DNA of 64,000 bases from NCBI GenBank assembly GCA_036874045.1, contig CM072343.1, forward strand, positions 2,686,001 to 2,750,000, in the 5' to 3' direction. The DNA is from Cymodocea nodosa. Lineage: Eukaryota; Streptophyta; Magnoliopsida; Alismatales; Cymodoceaceae. A program made the translations under genes and the position numbers. Shown here piece after piece: positions 46,243-59,823 of the stretch; within the stretch, counting starts at the first letter, position 1; each line of letters begins with the position of its first letter. The notes beneath the pieces were generated by a model, which was not told where the DNA came from, ran no database searches, and saw only the letters and a list, made by a program, of their open reading frames with translations.

Positions 46243-49200
46243 ATTATCTAGAAAGAAAGAGTGACATGATCGAAAAAATGTAAAGAAGCTTGAGAGAATG
46301 TCAAATGATAATCTTCATGACAAAGGAAGTTACTTTTTATTATAGTTGTCTTATTCTTTAGTAATTTGTAGACGTATGTAATGCATGTTGCTTATATGAA
46401 TACTTTTTAATTCATCAAAACACTTCAAACAATGTAATTTAATTTACAGATTTATGAGCAGGGAGTTTATGCTATTTGTTTGTAGAGGATATTGTTGAAA
46501 GATATTCTTGTCTTCAAAGGTTTCAATCATGCCTATTAGTTTGTCCTCGAAAAAGCTTTCCTTAAATGAATTTTTAATTTTGTAGATCTGATATTTTATT
46601 AATCTCTTTCAAGTTAAGGTACGTTTTATTACATATTAATAAAATCATAGAACTCACAATAGCAAAGTTAATCATTTATTACATTTCAACCTCTAGAAAT
46701 GGTTTTGTTGTAGTTTGTTTATTACTTTACTTTCAATATCATCTTCGCCCACTTCCTAGTGAATGTAAGACAAAATAATCTTAACAAGATAAATCATTAG
46801 TGATGTAAATATTGGCCTACCCAAACCTCCAATGAAGGAGGAATCTAATGGGAGGTGAGCAAAGAGGGTAGCAACTATAACAAAACCTTAAAATTAATTT
46901 ATAAAGATTGTGATGTAATAAATGAATGAACTTTGTTGCTTTGATTTCTATGATTTAATTAATTTGTAAGAAAATTTTTAGGTTGTACAATTGAAGACAA
47001 AGAAAGAAAGAGTGACATGATTGAAAAATGTCAGGAAGACATTGAGAAAGGCAAATGATAATCTCCATAACAAAGGAAGTTACTTTTTATTATAGCTGTC
47101 TTATTCTTTTGTAATTTGTAGGTGTATGTAATGAATGTTGATTATATGTATACTTTTCAATTCAACACTTCAAACTATGTAATTTAATTTGCATATTTAT
47201 GGGTAGGGAGTTTGTGCTATTTGTTTGTACAAGATCTTTCTAACATATATTGTTGTCATCAAAGGTTTGGATCATGGCTATTGGTTTCTTCTCAAAAAAG
47301 CTTTCCTTAAATGAATTTCCTTTTTTTGAATCTTATATTTATTAATCTCTTTCAGGTCAAGGTACATTTTGTTACATATTAATAAAATCATAGAACTCAC
47401 AGTAGCAAAGTTAATCATTTATTACATTTCAACCTCTAGAAATGGTTTTGTTATAGTCTATTTATTACTTCACTTTCAATATCATCTTGGCCCACTTCCT
47501 AGTGCATGTAAGACAAAAAAATCTTAACAAGATAAATCATTAGTGATGTAGATGTTGGCCTATCCAAACCTCTAATGAAGGATTCTATTAGGAGGTGAGC
47601 CAAGAGGGTAGCTACTATAACAAAACCTTAAAATCAATTTATAAAGATTGTGATGTAATTAATGATTGAACTTTGTTGCTTTGATTTCTATGATTTAATT
47701 AATTTGTAAGAAAATGTTTAGGTTGTACAATTGAAAACAAAGAAAGAAAGAAAGAATGACGTGATTGACAAAATGTCAGGAAGCTTGTGAGAAAGGTAAA
47801 TGATAACCTACACAACAAAGGAAGTTACTTTTTATTATAGTTGTCTTACTCTTTTGTAATTTGTAGGTGTATGTAATGCAAGTTGATTATATGAAAACTT
47901 TTTAATTTATCAAAACACTTCAAACTATGTAATTTAATCTATAGACTTTAGGGTAGAGAGTTTTTGTAATTTGTTTGTAGAGCATCTTATTGAAAGATAT
48001 TGTTGTCATCAAAGGTTTTGATCGTGCCTGTTGGTTTGTTCTAGAAAAAGCTTTCCTTAAATGAATTTTCTTTTTGTGGATCTAATATTTTATAAATCTC
48101 GTTCAGGTTCAGGTACATTTTGTTACATATTAATAAAATCATAAAACTCACAGCAACAAAGTTTAATCATCTATTAAATTACAACCTTTAGAAATGGTTT
48201 TTTTGTAGTTTGTTTATTACATCACTTTTAGTAGCATCTTGGCCCATATCCTAGTGATTGTAAGACAAAAAAATCTTAACAAGATAAATCATTAATGATG
48301 TAGATGTTGGCCATTCCAAACCTCCAATGAAGGAGCCTACTAGGAAGCAAGCCAAGACAGTAGCAACTATAACAAAACATTAAAATCAATATCATCTTGG
48401 CCCACACAACAAAGGTTGTACAATTGAAAACAAAGAAAGAAAGAAAGAATGACGTGATTGAAAAAATATCAGGATGCTTGTGAGAAAGGTAAATGATAAC
48501 CTACACAACAAAGGAAGTTACTTTTTATTATAGTTGTCTTATTCTTTTTTAATTTGTAGGTGTATGTAATGAATGTCGATTATATGAATACTTTTTAATT
48601 CATCAAAACACTTCAAACTATGAAATTTAATTTACAGATTTATGGGCAAGGAGTCTATGCTATTTGTTTGTAGAGGATCTTGTTGAAAGATATTGTTGTC
48701 TTCAAAGGTTTCAATCATGCCTATTAGTTTGTCCTCGAAAAAGCTTTCCCTAAATGAATTTTTAATTTTGTAGATCTGATATTTTATTAATCTCTTTCAA
48801 GTTAAGGTACGTTTTATTACATATTAATAAAATCATAGAACTCACAGTAGCAAAGTTAATCATTTATTACATTTCAACCTCTAGAAATGGTTTTGTTGTA
48901 GTTTTTTTATTACTTCACTTTTCAGTATCATCTTGACCCAATTCCTAGTGAATGTAAGACAAAAAAATCTTAATGAGATAAATCATTAGTGATGTAGATA
49001 TTGGCCTATACAAACCTCTAATGAAGGAGGAGTCTATTGGGAGGCGAGCAAAGAGGGTAGCAAATATAACAAAACCTTAAAATCAATATCATCTTGGCCC
49101 ACCTCCTAGTGAATGTTGGACAAAAAAAACTTAAGTAGATAAATCATTTGTGATGTTGATGTTGGCCTATCCAAACCTCAAATGAAGGAGTCTATTGGGA

Positions 49201-52200
49201 GGCAAGCCAAGATGGTTGCAACTATAACAAAACCTTAAAATCAATTTATAAAGATTATGATGTAATTAATGATTGGACTTTGTTGCTTTAATTTCTATGA
49301 TTTAATTAATTTGTAAGAAAATGTTTAGGTTGTACAATTGAAGACGAAGAAAGAAAGAATGACATGATTGAAAAAATGTTAGGATGCTTGAGAGAAAGGT
49401 AAATGATAACCTACACGACAAAGGAAGTTACTTTTTATTATAGTTGCCTTATTCTTTTTTAATTTATAGGTGTATGTAATGAATGTTGATTATATGTATA
49501 CTTTTCAATTCATCAAAACTCTTCAAACTAAGTAATTAATTTGCAGATTTATGGGAAGGGAGTTTGTGCTATTTGTTTGTACAATATCTTGTTGACAAAT
49601 ATTATTGTCATCAAAGGTTTGGATTATGGCTATTGGTTTCTTCTCAAAAAAGCTTTCCTTAAATGAATTTCCTTTTTTTGAATCTGATATTTATTAATCT
49701 CTTTCAAGTTAAGGTACATTTTGTTACATATTAATAAAATCATAGAACTCACAGTAGCAAAGTTAATCATTTATTACATTTCAACCTCTAGAAATGGTTT
49801 TGTTATAGTCTATTTATTACTTCACTTTCAATATCATCTTGGCCCACTTCCTAGTGCATGTAAGACAAAAAAATCTTAACAAGATAAATCATTAGTGATG
49901 TAGATGTTGGCCTATCCAAACCTCTAATGAAGGATTCTATTAGGAGGTGAGCCAAGAGGGTAGCTACTATAACAAAACCTTAAAATCAATTTATAAAGAT
50001 TGTGATGTAATTAATGATTGAACTTTGTTGCTTTGATTTCTATGATTTAATTAATTTGTAAGAAAATGTTTAGGTTGTACAATTGAAAACAAAGAAAGAA
50101 AGAAAGAATGACGTGATTGACAAAATGTCAGGAAGCTTGTGAGAAAGGTAAATGATAACCTACACAACAAAGGAAGTTACTTTTTATTATAGTTGTCTTA
50201 CTCTTTTGTAATTTGTAGGTGTATGTAATGCAAGTTGATTATATGAAAACTTTTTAATTTATCAAAACACTTCAAACTATGTAATTTAATCTATAGACTT
50301 TAGGGTAGAGAGTTTTTGTAATTTGTTTGTAGAGCATCTTATTGAAAGATATTGTTATCATCAAAGGTTTTGATCGTGCCTGTTGGTTTGTTCTAGAAAA
50401 AGCTTTCCTTAAATGAATTTTCTTTTTTGTGGATCTAATATTTTATAAATCTCGTTCAGGTTCAGGTACATTTTGTTACATATTAATAAAATCATAAAAC
50501 TCACAGCAACAAAGTTTAATCATTTATTAAATTACAACCTTTAGAAATGGTTTTTTTGTAGTTTGTTTATTACATCACTTTTAGTAGCATCTTGGCCCAT
50601 ATCCTAGTGATTGTAAGACAAAAAAATCTTAACAAGATAAATCATTAATGATGTAGATGTTGGCCATTCCAAACCTCCAATGAAGGAGCCTACTAGGAGG
50701 CAAGCCAAGATAGTAGCAACTATAACAAAACATTAAAATCAACTTATAAAGATTGTAATGTAATAAATGATTGAACTATGTTGCTTTGATTTCTATGATT
50801 TAATTAATCTGTAAGAAAATGTTTAGGTTGTACAATTGAAGACAAAGAAAGAAAGAGTGACATGATTGAAAAAATGTTAAGAAGGTTGTGTGAAAGGTAA
50901 ATGATAACCTACACGACGAAGGAATTTACTTTTTATTATAGTTGTCTTACTCTTTTGTAATTTGTAGGTGTATGTAATTCATGTTGACTATATGCATACT
51001 TTTTAATTCATCAAAACACTTCAAACTATGTGATTTATTTTGTAGATTTCAAGGCAAGGAATCTGTGCCATTTGTTTGTAGAGAATCTTGGTGAAAGATA
51101 TTGTTGTCATTAAAGGTTTCAATAATGCCTATTGGTTTATTCTCGACAAACCTTTCCTTCATTGAATTTTTTTTTGTGGATCTAATATTTTATTAATCTC
51201 CTTCAGGTTTAGGTACATTTTGTTACATATTAATAAAATCATAAAACTCACAACAACAAAGTTTAATCATTTATTAAATTACAACCTCTAGAAATGGTTT
51301 TGTTGTAGTTTGTTTATTACATCACTTTTAGTAGCATCTTGGCCTAGATCCTAGTGAATGTGAAACAAAAAAATCTTAACAAGATAAATCGTTAATGATG
51401 TAGATGTTGGCCGATCCAAACCTCTAATGAAGGAGTTTATTAGGAGGTGAGCCAAGAGGGTAGCTACTATAACAAAACCTTAAAATCAATTTATAAAGAT
51501 TGTGATGTAATTAATGATTGAACTTTGTTACTCTAATTTCTATAATTTAATTAATTTGTAAGAAAATGTTTAGGTTGTATAATTGAAGACAATGAAAGAA
51601 AGAGTGACACGATTGAAAATTGTTAGCAAGCTTGTGAAAAAGGCAAATGATAATCTCTATGACAAAGGAAGTTACTTTTCATTATAGTTGTCTTATTCTT
51701 TTGTAATTTGTAAGTGTATGTAATGAATGTTTTTTATATCTATACTTTTCAATTCATCAAAACACTTCAAACTATGTAATTTAATTTGCAGATTTATGGG
51801 CAAGGAGTTTGTGCTATTTGTATGTACAAGATCTTCCTAAAAGATATTGTTGTCATCAAAGGTTTTAATCATGCCCATTGGTTTGTTTTTGAAAAAGCTT
51901 TCCTTAAATGATTTTTTTTGTTGTGAATCTAAAATTTTATTAATTTCTTTCAAGACAATATACATTTTGTTACATATTAATAAAATCATAGAACTCACAA
52001 TAACAAAGTTAGTCATTTATTACATTTCAACCTCTAGAAATGGTTTTGTTGTAGTTTGTTTATTACTTCACAATCAATATCATCTTGGCCCACCTCCTAG
52101 TGAATGTTGGACAAAAAGATCTTAACAAGATAAATTGTTAGTGACGTAGATGTTGGCCTACCCAAACCTCCAATGAAGAGGAGTCTATTGGGAGGCAAGC

Positions 52201-53510
52201 CAAGAGGGTTGCAACTATAACCAAACCTTAAAATCAATTTATAAAAACTTTGTTGCTCTAATTTTAATGATTTAATTAATTTGTAAGGAAAGTTTTAGGT
52301 TATACAATTGAAGACATAGAAATAAAGCATGACATGATTGAAAAAATGTTAGGAAGCTAGTGAGAAAGGCAAATGATAATCTCTACGACAAAGGAAGTTA
52401 CTTTTTATTATTGTTGTCTTATCTTTTTGTAATTTGTAAGTGTATGTAATGCGTGTTGATTATATGCATACTTTTCATTTCATCAAAACACTTCAAACTA
52501 TGTAATTTAATTTGCAAATTTATGGGTTTAGGGTTTGTGCTACTTGTTTGTACTTGATCTTTGTAATAGATATCGTTGTCATCAAAGATTTGGATTTTGT
52601 CTATTGCTTTGTTTTTGAAAAAGCTTTCCTTAAACGAATTTTTTTTTTTTTGTGAATCTGTTATTTTGTTAGTCTCTTTCAAGTTAAGGTACATTTTGTT
52701 ATATATTAATAAAATCATAGAACTCACAACAACAAAGTTAATCATTTATTACATTTCAACCTCTACAAATGGTTTTGTTGTAGTTTGTTTATTACTTTAC
52801 AATCAATATCATCTTGGCCCACCTCCTAGTGAATGTTGGACAAAAAAATCATAACAAGATAAATTATTCGCAATGTAGATGTTGATTTTAAAGTTTTGAT
52901 GTTGGCCTATCCAAACCTCTAATAAAAGAGTCTATTGGGCGGCAAGTCAAAAGGGTTGCAAATATAACAAAACCTTAAAATCAATTTATAAAGATTGTGA
53001 TGTAATAAATGATTAAACTTTGTTGTTTTAATTTCTATGATTTAATTAATTTGTAAGAAAATATTTTAGTTGTATAGTTGAAGACAAAAAAAGAAAGAGT
53101 TACATGATTGAAAATGTCAGGAAGGTTGTGAGAAAGGCAAATTGATAATCTCCCTGACAAAGGAAGTTACTTTTTATTATTGTTGTCATATTCTTTTGTC
53201 CTATATGCAAGTATCATTTATACTTTTTGAGCCTTCACAAATCTCTTTATGTATGGTAATATTGGCTCTTTTTTAGTACATAAGATGAGAGTTCAAATGG
53301 AATTTTATACTTTTCTTATAGCATTTATGATTTTATGTTTGAGGAGAGTTTCTTCTATTTTGTAATTTACAAAGATTGTGATGTAATAAGTGATTAAATT
53401 TTTTGGTACTTTGGTTTCTATAATTTGATTAATTTGAAAGAAAAAGTTTAGATTGCACAAATAAAGGTAAAGGGAGAAAGGGCGACATGATTGAAAAATG
53501 TACAGAAACT
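46243..53510 (+). repeat. Tandem array of a ~745-bp unit, nine copies plus decayed ends
   Basis: The landmark AAGCTTTCCTTAAATGAATT recurs at about 46551, 47303, 48046, 48735, 49650, 50395, 51145, 51893 and 52615. Unit length is about 690-915 bp and mostly 743-752. Each unit has the order GAAAGAAAGAGTGACATGAT, GACAAAGGAAGTTACTTTTT, TTGTTTGTAG, AAAGCTTTCC, GGTACATTTTGTTACATATT, ATCATCTTGGCCCA and CAAACCTCTAATGAAGGA. Units 1-3 and 4-6 are related pairwise, so a roughly 2.3-kb higher-order copy exists. Frames at 51847-52125 and 52576-52854 lie in the unit and are not credited as genes. The array carries no transposon terminal repeats. Confidence 0.9.
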
Positions 53511-53773
53511 CTTAAGAAGGGTGATCGATTATTTTGAGATTCTATTATAAAAATAGAATACGCATTAAGTCAAGCAACTTTAATATGTTCAAAATAAAAA
53601 AGTATGTTGCATTAAATAATATCAAAGTAGTGTATTGTAATGGTCAAAGGAAAGCACCCATGTTCAATAGATACTCTATTGTATTTATTCTATAAGATTA
53701 AGTGTAGTAGCAATACATATAATTCAAAAGAAAATACAAGTGATAATAACACCATCTCTTTCTTTTCTCGAAG
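53511..53773 (+). other. Putative intron end
   Basis: This AT-rich stretch ends in a pyrimidine tract, CATCTCTTTCTTTTCTCGAAG, a fair 3' splice site at 53773. No gene lies before it. Confidence 0.4.
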
Positions 53774-53934
53774 GTACTACGGTTCAACAAAAATCACCTT
53801 TTGACAAATATGTACCTCACATCATCCTAGACCTAAAGGAGTTCCACCAATTAACTTTCAATGGATCTTCTGCTAGTAACAATCCTTCTACGATGGTGGA
53901 AGCTCCACTTGTAATTTTACATAGAAGAGCTTGA
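53774..53934 (+). CDS. Candidate host gene, last exon
   Basis: The frame reads TTVQQKSPFDKYVPHIILDL, then KEFHQLTFNGSSASNNPST, then MVEAPLVILHRRA and a stop at 53932-53934. The 161-nt exon starts in the phase that exon 2 leaves (one base pending), so the three exons join to 396 nt, that is 131 residues, or 101 from the second ATG. The protein is not recognised. The unbroken frame, balanced composition and acceptor make a real exon plausible, but the join across about 8.8 kb is inference. Other exons could lie between, or this could be the 3' end of a different gene. Confidence 0.4.
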
Positions 53935-55144
53935 AACTACGATAAGAAATTGATATGGTGAAATAAATGTAAACATTGGTTGCAATAAAAATTGAATGAT
54001 TCACAATTACTTACCATTTAATTAGGTTGTGTTGAACATGGTGTATTGTAAACTCCCTACAATTGAAGATAATTAATTAATGAGACAATATTATAAATAT
54101 ATATGGAGAATAAATTCAAGATCTCACATTCATCGCTTTAGAAATATGCAAGAAAAATATTTTTACTCAAGTATGATATGAAGCATCTCTCAAGTAGTGA
54201 AAAGCTCAATAAATCATGCAAAGTCAAGGCATTGATCCAAATAACATTACATAAGAAGTCCACAATAAACAAAATTAGAAATAAGGATTACAGATATTTG
54301 TTAAAAAAATCAAATGCAACTTTCTCGAAACTAGTCATTTTGTTTTACATCCACATTTATTCAAATATTTTATAACCATGACTAGGAAATAAGGATTTCA
54401 AATATTTGAATTATTGAAAGTGAACCATTTGATCAGTCATCATCTTTACTAACATACTTCATCAATTATCATAAGAATTAATAATAAATTGAAATAAATT
54501 TTACAATTGGTGATTGTATTTGACTTCCTTAGATATGAGAATGGTGTAACAAGGCTTCCAACACCATGGGAGGTCATCTAACAATTATAAGAATACTTAA
54601 TAATTAATAACTTTCTAAGAATGTTTGTCATAGTCATTAAAAAAAAAATTATTTACTTATGTACCTATTACATTAATAATTCAACAACTACGTAAAGTAA
54701 TCTATCTCTCGTAACCACAATTTGGGTAATGTTATAGTACAAAGTGTAAGGTTGTTTTTGTAATGGCCCCATTACATCGATTGGTCTTGGACCCATACCC
54801 AAACATCTTATATACTCCTATTATTCTTTTCCAAGTACCTATCCTATTATATCATTTTGACTTGCATTTTGTAGTCTACTAGATTGTTCAATTTGAGTCT
54901 ATCTTATTTCTTCAATTTGATCTTATTTATAGTCTACTAGATTGTTCTATTTAGTTCTTTTTCTATCTCTTTATGCTACATAGGAAATGATTACATTGAA
55001 AACCTTTTATGAACAATAAAATGATTTCATTTTGCAATTGACATGAATACATACATAATTATTGATGAGTCTAGCAATAGATATTACCCCATACAATGAC
55101 TCAATTTCATGTTGCCACAATTATCAATATTATTTTTGCTTTTA
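53935..55144. other. AT-rich non-coding DNA
   Basis: No gene is supported. The words ACATCGATTGGTCTTGGACC and CATACCCAAACATC near 54775-54810 resemble a dispersed plant repeat, but its family was not fixed. The frame at 54178-54375 is chance. TTA at 55142-55144 is the target site of the next element. Confidence 0.5.
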
Positions 55145-55564
55145 GGGCCTATTAGTGCACACCAGAAAGTTCAAAAGTAAAGAAAATGAAATGTCTAGAA
55201 TGTCATAATTCCTATAGAGGTTTAGTGCACCTACTGAAAAGTTCAGAAAGTTAGAATTCCCAAAGGAGTTTAATGCAAATCAGAATGTTCAGAAATTAAA
55301 AAAAATGAAATAAATTGTAAATACTACTTAAAATTGTGTAATTGATTTGTTAATCTGAAACTTTAGTTAAACAAATATTATTATTATTATTTTGTAAGTA
55401 TTTAATTAAATGAACTTACTTAATTTAATTAATTTTTTAGTCTAAAGATACAAAGTATTCAAAGTATTACAACATGAATGTAAAGACTAGACCAAAGATA
55501 TAAAACATTTTACTTATTACAACATCAATATAATAAATAATCCAAAGGTATAATATAAATGGAC

Positions 55565-56971
55565 TTAAATAGTCCTTCCATCCCACATTGCCATCATCAT
55601 ATCTTCACGCATTTTATCAACTACTTCTTTTCGTTGTTCTTGACTTGTTCCAACTTGTGAATGTCCATCCATATATACCTCTCCACTTGGTTGTATATTA
55701 TCGGTAATATTTAATTCTTATAACTCATCTTGCAAATCTTCAAATAAATCTTCTTTATCAGCCATTCGAATGAAATTGTGAAGTAAAAAACATGCAATCA
55801 TAATCTTCACTTGTGTTTCATATGGATATGACATCTAACCTTGTAAGATTGAAAAATGATGTTTCACAACTCCAAATGTACGGTCAATGACTGTTTTTAG
55901 TTGTGAATGCCTGTAGTTAAAATTTTCTACAACATTACTAGGAAGTTTGTCATTAACATAATCAGATAAGTGATAGCATACACCTCAAAATGGGCAAATA
56001 TACCTTGGTCGATTGGGATATCCAGCATCTACCAAGTAAAACTTACCTATATAAGAATAGAAATTAGTATGATAATGTACTTATTACTTGAAAATATACT
56101 AATTGCATTTACCTGGAAGAACTTAGAAACCATTAGGTCTAGTAATTGTATCTTAAAGGATACGAGCATCAGTTGCTGATCCTTCCCAACTAACTAAAAT
56201 ATATGTAAATCTCATATCAAAATTACATGCTGCCATCACATTTTGAGATAATTCACCTTTCCTATTTCTATATCTAGTTTCTTGTCCAAAGATAATTACT
56301 TTAATATGAGTACCATCAATAGCTCCAATGCAATTCTGTTAGTGCACATTAAACATCATTTAATCTTATTTTAAATAATGTAAAAAAGGAAGGACATTAC
56401 AAAAGTGAATACATACCTTAAAATAAAGATAAAAATTTACATCATCTATAATTCGACTTGGTGTTGAAGATGAAAGTCTTGCTATAAGCACATGATGTAG
56501 ACATATTATAGCATTTAATACTTCATTAAAGTATTTGTTAACACTCCAACTTGAATGACTAAATCGCTTAACTATAACTTTGTACCTTTGATTTTTCCCT
56601 ATTGTGACAAGGAACATGGCAAATTTCTCCTCTACACTAATGTTGTTGGTATTAGTAATAACTCCATTTCTCATTAAATTACAAAAACTTTTAAACACAC
56701 TTTGACTTATTCTGTAAATTTTACAACAATTGTAAGCTTGATGAGGTTGAGAATGATCTAGTAATTTCTTGATGTAATCTTCACCTTCTTTACTATATAA
56801 ATGACTTGTGTTAATGTATAGTAATGGTGACGTACTTGCCATTTTTGCTAAAATTGTCCATGATGTAAATAGACGTCGTTGCCTTCTTCTATCCACTTCT
56901 TCTTCATCTAGTAGGAATGAAATTGCATTATCAACTGTAGTAGTAAACATGTCACTGTGATTCATCCTCAC
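55565..56971 (-). pseudogene. Harbinger (HARBI1-type) DDE transposase
   Basis: The N-terminal exon (56971 to 56417) starts MRMNHSDMF and contains RISQSVFKSFCNLM. An intron of about 81 bp (56336-56416) leads to NCIGAIDGTHIKV, which holds the first catalytic Asp. A second short intron (about 56047-56112) leads to KFYLVDAGYPN, the second Asp. The third acidic site lies in HSQLKTVIDRTFGVVK, where the family usually has Glu (VIERxFG). CFLLHNFIRMAD and the end MREDMMMAMWDGRTI follow. In-frame stops at about five places in the 3' exons (for example after LQG and DEL) show it is inactive. Transposase would cut and paste the element into TWA sites. Confidence 0.85.
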
Positions 56972-57389
56972 CTACAAGATAACAAGAATATTACAAATTT
57001 ATCATTTCACAATTCTAAGAAAATAAAAGACATTTGACGTTTCAACTAATAAAAAGCATTTTACATTTCATAATGATAAGTCATTTCACATTTCAATATA
57101 TAATATCTATTTTACATTTCATCCATATATGACCTTCCACAAAAAGATTTCATCCATAAAAGATTACATTCACGAAAACACTTTATAAATGCAAGAAGTT
57201 CAAGATTGGAAAGAAAGTGAATTCATGCACAAAACAAACATTTCATCCATTGTAACCACATACTCACTTCCTAAACCTCAACCATCCATAACGCATTTCT
57301 ACTCGTAAACTTAAGAACATTTTACAAAATTCTAGCTTTTGGAATAGCCCCATAGCTTCATATTGTTCTTTTGTAAAAAGACCTTCAAT

Positions 57390-58042
57390 CTAAAGTAACG
57401 CTGCAACAACATGATCTAAATAGTTTTCAATCTTTTCTTTAATATCAACCAACCTGCTTTGTACTTCAACCAACCTTTCCTGTACTTCAACTAATTTTTT
57501 TTGTGCATCAACCAACTCTTTAAATTGTTCATTTCGTGTAGCTTGACTTTGTTGATCTATTTCACACATATGCATAATGGCTTTTGATGTATTTTTAAAC
57601 GAATCTGCTATGATTTGATGGAACACTACATGAGATCTTGCTCGTCTCTTCCTCTTCTCAATTGCCACCCTTGAACTTCCTCCTAATGAAGGAGGTAAAT
57701 CAAAATCCATGTCCAATGTTTCTTGAATGGTATTTAAAGTGTTCAATTCCACATCTTGTGTGTTTGGTACAACCTCTACCTCATCACCTTGTTTAGCCAT
57801 ATTCCTAGTGGCCATACTACCTTCAAATATTTGTTGCAATTGCTCCAATATCAAGCATGGTTTACCTTTGTAGCTTTCACACTCTAGATGTGCCTATAAA
57901 AAGAAAATTGTAATCAAAATAAAAAAAGATAAAGATTATAATATTTTATAAGCCATAAGTGATTGAAAAACTAACCTTAATGAACTCCTTCCAAATCTCA
58001 TCATCAATGTTAGTGTAGCGCTGAATGAAATTCCCACCCCAT
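57390..58042 (-). pseudogene. Harbinger Myb/SANT-like accessory protein, main part
   Basis: The first exon piece (58042 to 57976) reads QWGGNFIQRYTNIDDEIWKEFIK and ends at a GTTAGT donor. The second exon (57893 to 57390) reads AHLECESYKGKPCLILEQL and ends in a long coiled-coil-like region (LVEVQERLVEVQSRLVDIKE) with a basic patch (EKRKRRARS). Plant PIF/Harbinger elements encode such a partner, which binds DNA and helps bring the transposase to the nucleus. The start of the gene lies beyond an inserted LTR (59765-59823), so the copy is broken. Confidence 0.7.
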
Positions 58043-59764
58043 TGTTTAAAATGAAAAAGTGCATAATATTAACGGTTAAATGATGGTTAATTGCATAATA
58101 TTTAGCTTATCATATGAGAATTAAGTCATTATATTATAATTACACTATTTTATGCTTTAATGAAAGAATCTGCATAATTTTAGGGAATTAATGTTAATTA
58201 AGTATATTTATGAACTGTCGATGAATTACAGGCTTTGAAATTCTTAAGTATCTGAATTTTCTATTATTTTGGAGAGTTATGTTTAATGTATCGGATAGTT
58301 ATGTTTTAAATGAATAGTTTATTATTTCCTAGAATACACGTGTTGAAACCTTATTGCATGATTTAAGTGGATTTTTAGTGAGTTATCTGCTAACTATCCG
58401 AAATGCATCTAAGCATCGGATAATTAGGTTTGCAAGTATCTGAAATATCTTTTTATCATAAAACTTACTAAGGACATGTGTCGTGATCTGAAAACCTGAT
58501 TTAAGTGTGGTTTTATAATATTAAGCATGATCCATTTTATTTGCATATATTTATATCATGTACAAGTGAACAATAACAACTCGTTGAGTTAGTGTTCTTT
58601 TTGTTAAAAGATCACGTGCCAACTCGTTGAGTTACAAGTTTAAAGGTATAAAAAGATCACGTGAGAACTCGTTGAGTTAGCGAGTGAAAACTGTAAGTTA
58701 TATATCTGAACTCGTTAAGTTAGATTTATGCACGTGTTGAATTTAAATGCTTTAGTATATCACGTAAGATGCACATGTTTAACTCGTTAAATTAGCATAA
58801 CTATACGCGTTGAGTTACATGAATATACACTAAGGTAACGCGTTGTGTTAATAAGCTTATGAGTTATTTCTTTATTGCATGTGTTTTATAGTTAAATCAA
58901 CGAAGTAAGTCCATTGAGTTATTATAACTCCACGGACCATTTATTTTCTAATATTCCACTATAGCAGTTGCAGAAATAGGACATTCAAAGGAAAATCACA
59001 ATTACACGTATCACGTAGAAATTCACTCATGGAAGGAAGAAGAGATCACCATCGTTAATATGAATGAAGGAAATCCAACCAATCATTTAAGCAGAAGTAG
59101 TTACTATTGAAAGAAATATAAAAGAAGAGGAGAAAGACGAAGAAAAATGTGTGTGTGTAGAGGTAGAGGACCGCACTAACTGCAAGAAGTGTCAGAAGTT
59201 CCCTGAAACTCCACACCACCACCAAAATCACCAACCATCGGAGGTCTATGAGTATACTTTCTTGATGTCGGGTCGATTCCGAGCCAAACACGGTGCCTGA
59301 CAACCACTGTGAGGAGTGATCACATCGTAGGAAGAAAAGTCATTTTCACCAAGCACCGACTCATATCTTAGGAGATTGTAAAGCTTCTAGCCTTAGTTTC
59401 GAGTTGATGCTAATATGCTGAAGAGGAGATCATCTTACAATTCCGGATTCACGATTCTATAGGGAGAGGAGGCAGAATTGTAAGTAATTAAGTTTTTAGT
59501 AGTGTAATCACGTCGCATGTAGTGACAGATTTTTTACTATCGATAAAGATTTTTACATTTCACCTTTCATTCATCTTCAGGAACATATCAAAACAAAAAT
59601 ACCAAAAACAACAAATTATCTATGTTTACGTTTAATATTAAAGTGTTGTATTGTTTGTTTTGTATCATGATTAATGTTATCATTGTCAGTATGGTGAATG
59701 TTTTATGTTTGTTTAATTCAAAAAATAGAAAATAGTTTTACAGTTTACTTAAATTGATTCGTTC
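58043..59764 (+). mobile_element. Athila-like LTR inside the Harbinger relic
   Basis: It starts TGTTTAAAATG like the LTR at 25180 and is colinear with it, up to TTGATTCGTTC at the right. No internal element sequence follows, so it is a solo or partial LTR. It contains a block at 58560-58880 (AACTCGTTGAGTTA boxes with TCACGTG) that matches the copia LTR at 6236-6545. The reading frame 59055-59303 is chance. Confidence 0.8.
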
Positions 59765-59823
59765 CAACTAATGTAACTTCTACCTCTACCTCTACCTATC
59801 CTTCCCCAATCAAGAGTACTCAT
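59765..59823 (-). pseudogene. Start of Harbinger Myb-like gene
   Basis: The ATG at 59823 on the minus strand gives MSTLDWGRIGRGRGRSYISW, where the frame meets the LTR. The Arg/Gly-rich start is common in these proteins. Assignment to the same gene as 57390-58042 rests on strand and position. Confidence 0.45.

Noticed and set aside
51847-52854. Two similar 92-codon proteins
   Set aside because: They are the same frame in adjacent array units. The frame is not open in most other units and the hydrophobic look comes from T-rich DNA.
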